Below the pieces are notes generated by a model, which had not been told where the DNA came from, made no database searches, and saw only the letters and a list, made by a program, of their open reading frames with translations. The translations under genes and the position numbers were made by a program. From assembly GCA_029063695.1 (NCBI GenBank), contig JAIDNR010000221.1, positions 1 to 6,664 on the forward strand: a DNA stretch of 6,664 nucleotides, read 5' to 3'. Every line of letters starts with the position of its first letter. The first letter of the stretch is position 1. This DNA comes from Ruminococcus sp. Lineage in GTDB: Bacteria; Bacillota; Clostridia; Oscillospirales; Ruminococcaceae. Below, piece by piece: positions 5,788-6,664 of this stretch.

Positions 5788-6664
5788 TCCGTCGCCTCCA
5801 CATTAACTTCCGTTGCTTCTTCCTTTTCATCTTCTTTAGGACGATTTTTATCAAGCCATTTTTTCTTATCTTCCTCCGTGCTGTAAACCTTTCCTGCCGT
5901 TTCGTCATTGCCGACTAAAATAACTGCCTGACTTTCCATGACTTCATATATACGTCCGAAACGCTCCATATCATATTCTGTATTGCCCACGAGAGGGTCG
6001 GCTATATGGACAGTACCCTTTGAATAGTCATAGCCGTAAATCGTTGTACAGTGCTGAAAGGGATTAAAGTAAAAATCCTCTCCGCAGCCCAGTTCAAACT
6101 GAAATTCTGCATGAGTTTCACGCTGACCTATAGTCGTCCAGATAACAACGGGTCTGCCCTGCTCCACCTGATAGAATACTTCTTCCAATGAAATTCCCGT
6201 AAGGTCTACTGCATACCAGTCTGAGCCGATGTATTCAAAATAATCATTTGCAGTACTGACTATTACAGGAGCATTACAGCCGAATCCGTTTGTTGCATGA
6301 GGGTCGCCCAGATATGCTTCATTCATGGTATAATAGCCATCATGGTCGATGGACATAAAAACATCGCACAACTCAACTTTATCCACATCAAATCCATAAT
6401 AATTCATTGTCTGAGTAAGTGCGGTTATCTCACACCCTGTGGGAAGTTCGGGTTCCTGCATTACCGTCTGAAAATCATCAATAACAAAAGAATTTTTCAT
6501 CTCATGATTTTCAGGCATATCGGTATCAATCACAACACGTTCGGGAACAGGTGTAGTCGGTTCTGCGGGAGGTTCGACAACTGACGTTGTTGCAGATGAT
6601 GTTGTCCGCATTGTTGTAACAGGTGCGGACGTTGTTATATTATTTTCTCCCATAAGTCTTACCG
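5784..6664 (-). CDS. C39-like family cysteine peptidase, N-terminus beyond window
   Basis: The visible part starts with a Thr/Ser/Pro-rich, low-complexity linker (residues 6-40, counting from the ATG at 6653) as in surface-exposed proteins. A C39-like (Peptidase_C39_2 type) domain follows. LPTGCEITAL (70-79) holds the probable nucleophile Cys74, with Gln66 a possible oxyanion residue. HCTTIYGYD (201-209) gives His201, and VHIADP (215-220) gives Asp219. The C-terminal tail (about 259-289) is highly charged and Glu-rich. The frame remains open upstream of the ATG at 6653 (Val-Arg-Leu precede it) to the window edge, and that ATG has no good ribosome binding site. The true start, with a signal peptide or membrane anchor, therefore probably lies outside. 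Known C39 proteins cleave bacteriocin leader peptides when fused to ABC transporters, but no transporter is visible, so only a cell-surface peptidase or related role is inferred. It leads the coupled operon. Confidence 0.85.
   Translation of the reverse strand, partial: VRLMGENNITTSAPVTTMRTTSSATTSVVEPPAEPTTPVPERVVIDTDMPENHEMKNSFVIDDFQTVMQEPELPTGCEITALTQTMNYYGFDVDKVELCDVFMSIDHDGYYTMNEAYLGDPHATNGFGCNAPVIVSTANDYFEYIGSDWYAVDLTGISLEEVFYQVEQGRPVVIWTTIGQRETHAEFQFELGCGEDFYFNPFQHCTTIYGYDYSKGTVHIADPLVGNTEYDMERFGRIYEVMESQAVILVGNDETAGKVYSTEEDKKKWLDKNRPKEDEKEEATEVNVEATE
5795..5799 (-). promoter_or_regulatory. Ribosome binding site for the HAD gene inside the C39-like gene
   Basis: GGAGG on the minus strand lies 7 nt before the HAD ATG at 5787 and within the last codons of the C39-like gene. 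With the ATGA stop-start overlap it supports coupled translation of the two genes. Confidence 0.7.

Noticed and set aside
5784..6664. Bacteriocin-processing C39 transporter
   Set aside because: The protein has a surface-type linker and a stand-alone C39-like domain. No ABC transporter segments, and no short double-glycine peptide gene, are visible in the window.
6630..6664. Adapter sequence at the right edge
   Set aside because: Neither Nextera adapter nor its reverse complement is seen, and the coding frame continues to the last base.

Overview
The window is the end of a draft-assembly contig from an AT-rich, Gram-positive-type anaerobe. A Ruminococcus-like or other Oscillospiraceae/Clostridia member is the best guess. 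This rests on AGGAGG-type ribosome binding sites, a secreted C39-like peptidase behind a Thr/Pro-rich linker, a CXXC-type MnmA, and a YabB-like methyltransferase next to rsmI. No rRNA or unique marker fixes the species.

The first 42 bases are not genomic. They match an Illumina Nextera i5 index plus the 33-nt Nextera read-1 transposase adapter with two mismatches. Genomic sequence starts at about base 43. The apparent stop codon of the leftmost gene lies inside the adapter, so that gene is truncated.

All eight genes are on the minus strand, so transcription runs from right to left. From the right edge the order is: a C39-like secreted or anchored cysteine peptidase (open at the window edge), a HAD-IA phosphatase, mnmA (tRNA U34 2-thiolation), a TrmN6/YabB-like adenine-N6 methyltransferase, and rsmI (16S rRNA C1402 2'-O-methylation). 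Junctions are two ATGA overlaps, an 18-nt gap and a 4-nt gap, which points to one translationally coupled operon with an RNA-modification core.

A 130-bp AT-rich gap follows rsmI. It carries a good sigma-A-type promoter (TTGCAA, 17 nt, TATGAT with an extended TG) and no convincing terminator. Downstream is a second tight run: a PHP-domain phosphoesterase (TrpH/YciV-like), a DUF218 (YdcF/SanA/ElyC-type) membrane protein, and a signal-peptide-bearing papain-family (C1) peptidase cut off at the contig end.

No mobile element, CRISPR array, tRNA or rRNA gene was seen, and no gene-free stretch exceeds 130 bp. No clearly new system is evident. The points most worth a second look are the adapter contamination with its false stop codon, the three-cysteine (CXXC plus C) MnmA active site, and secreted cysteine peptidases at both ends of a coupled RNA-modification gene block.
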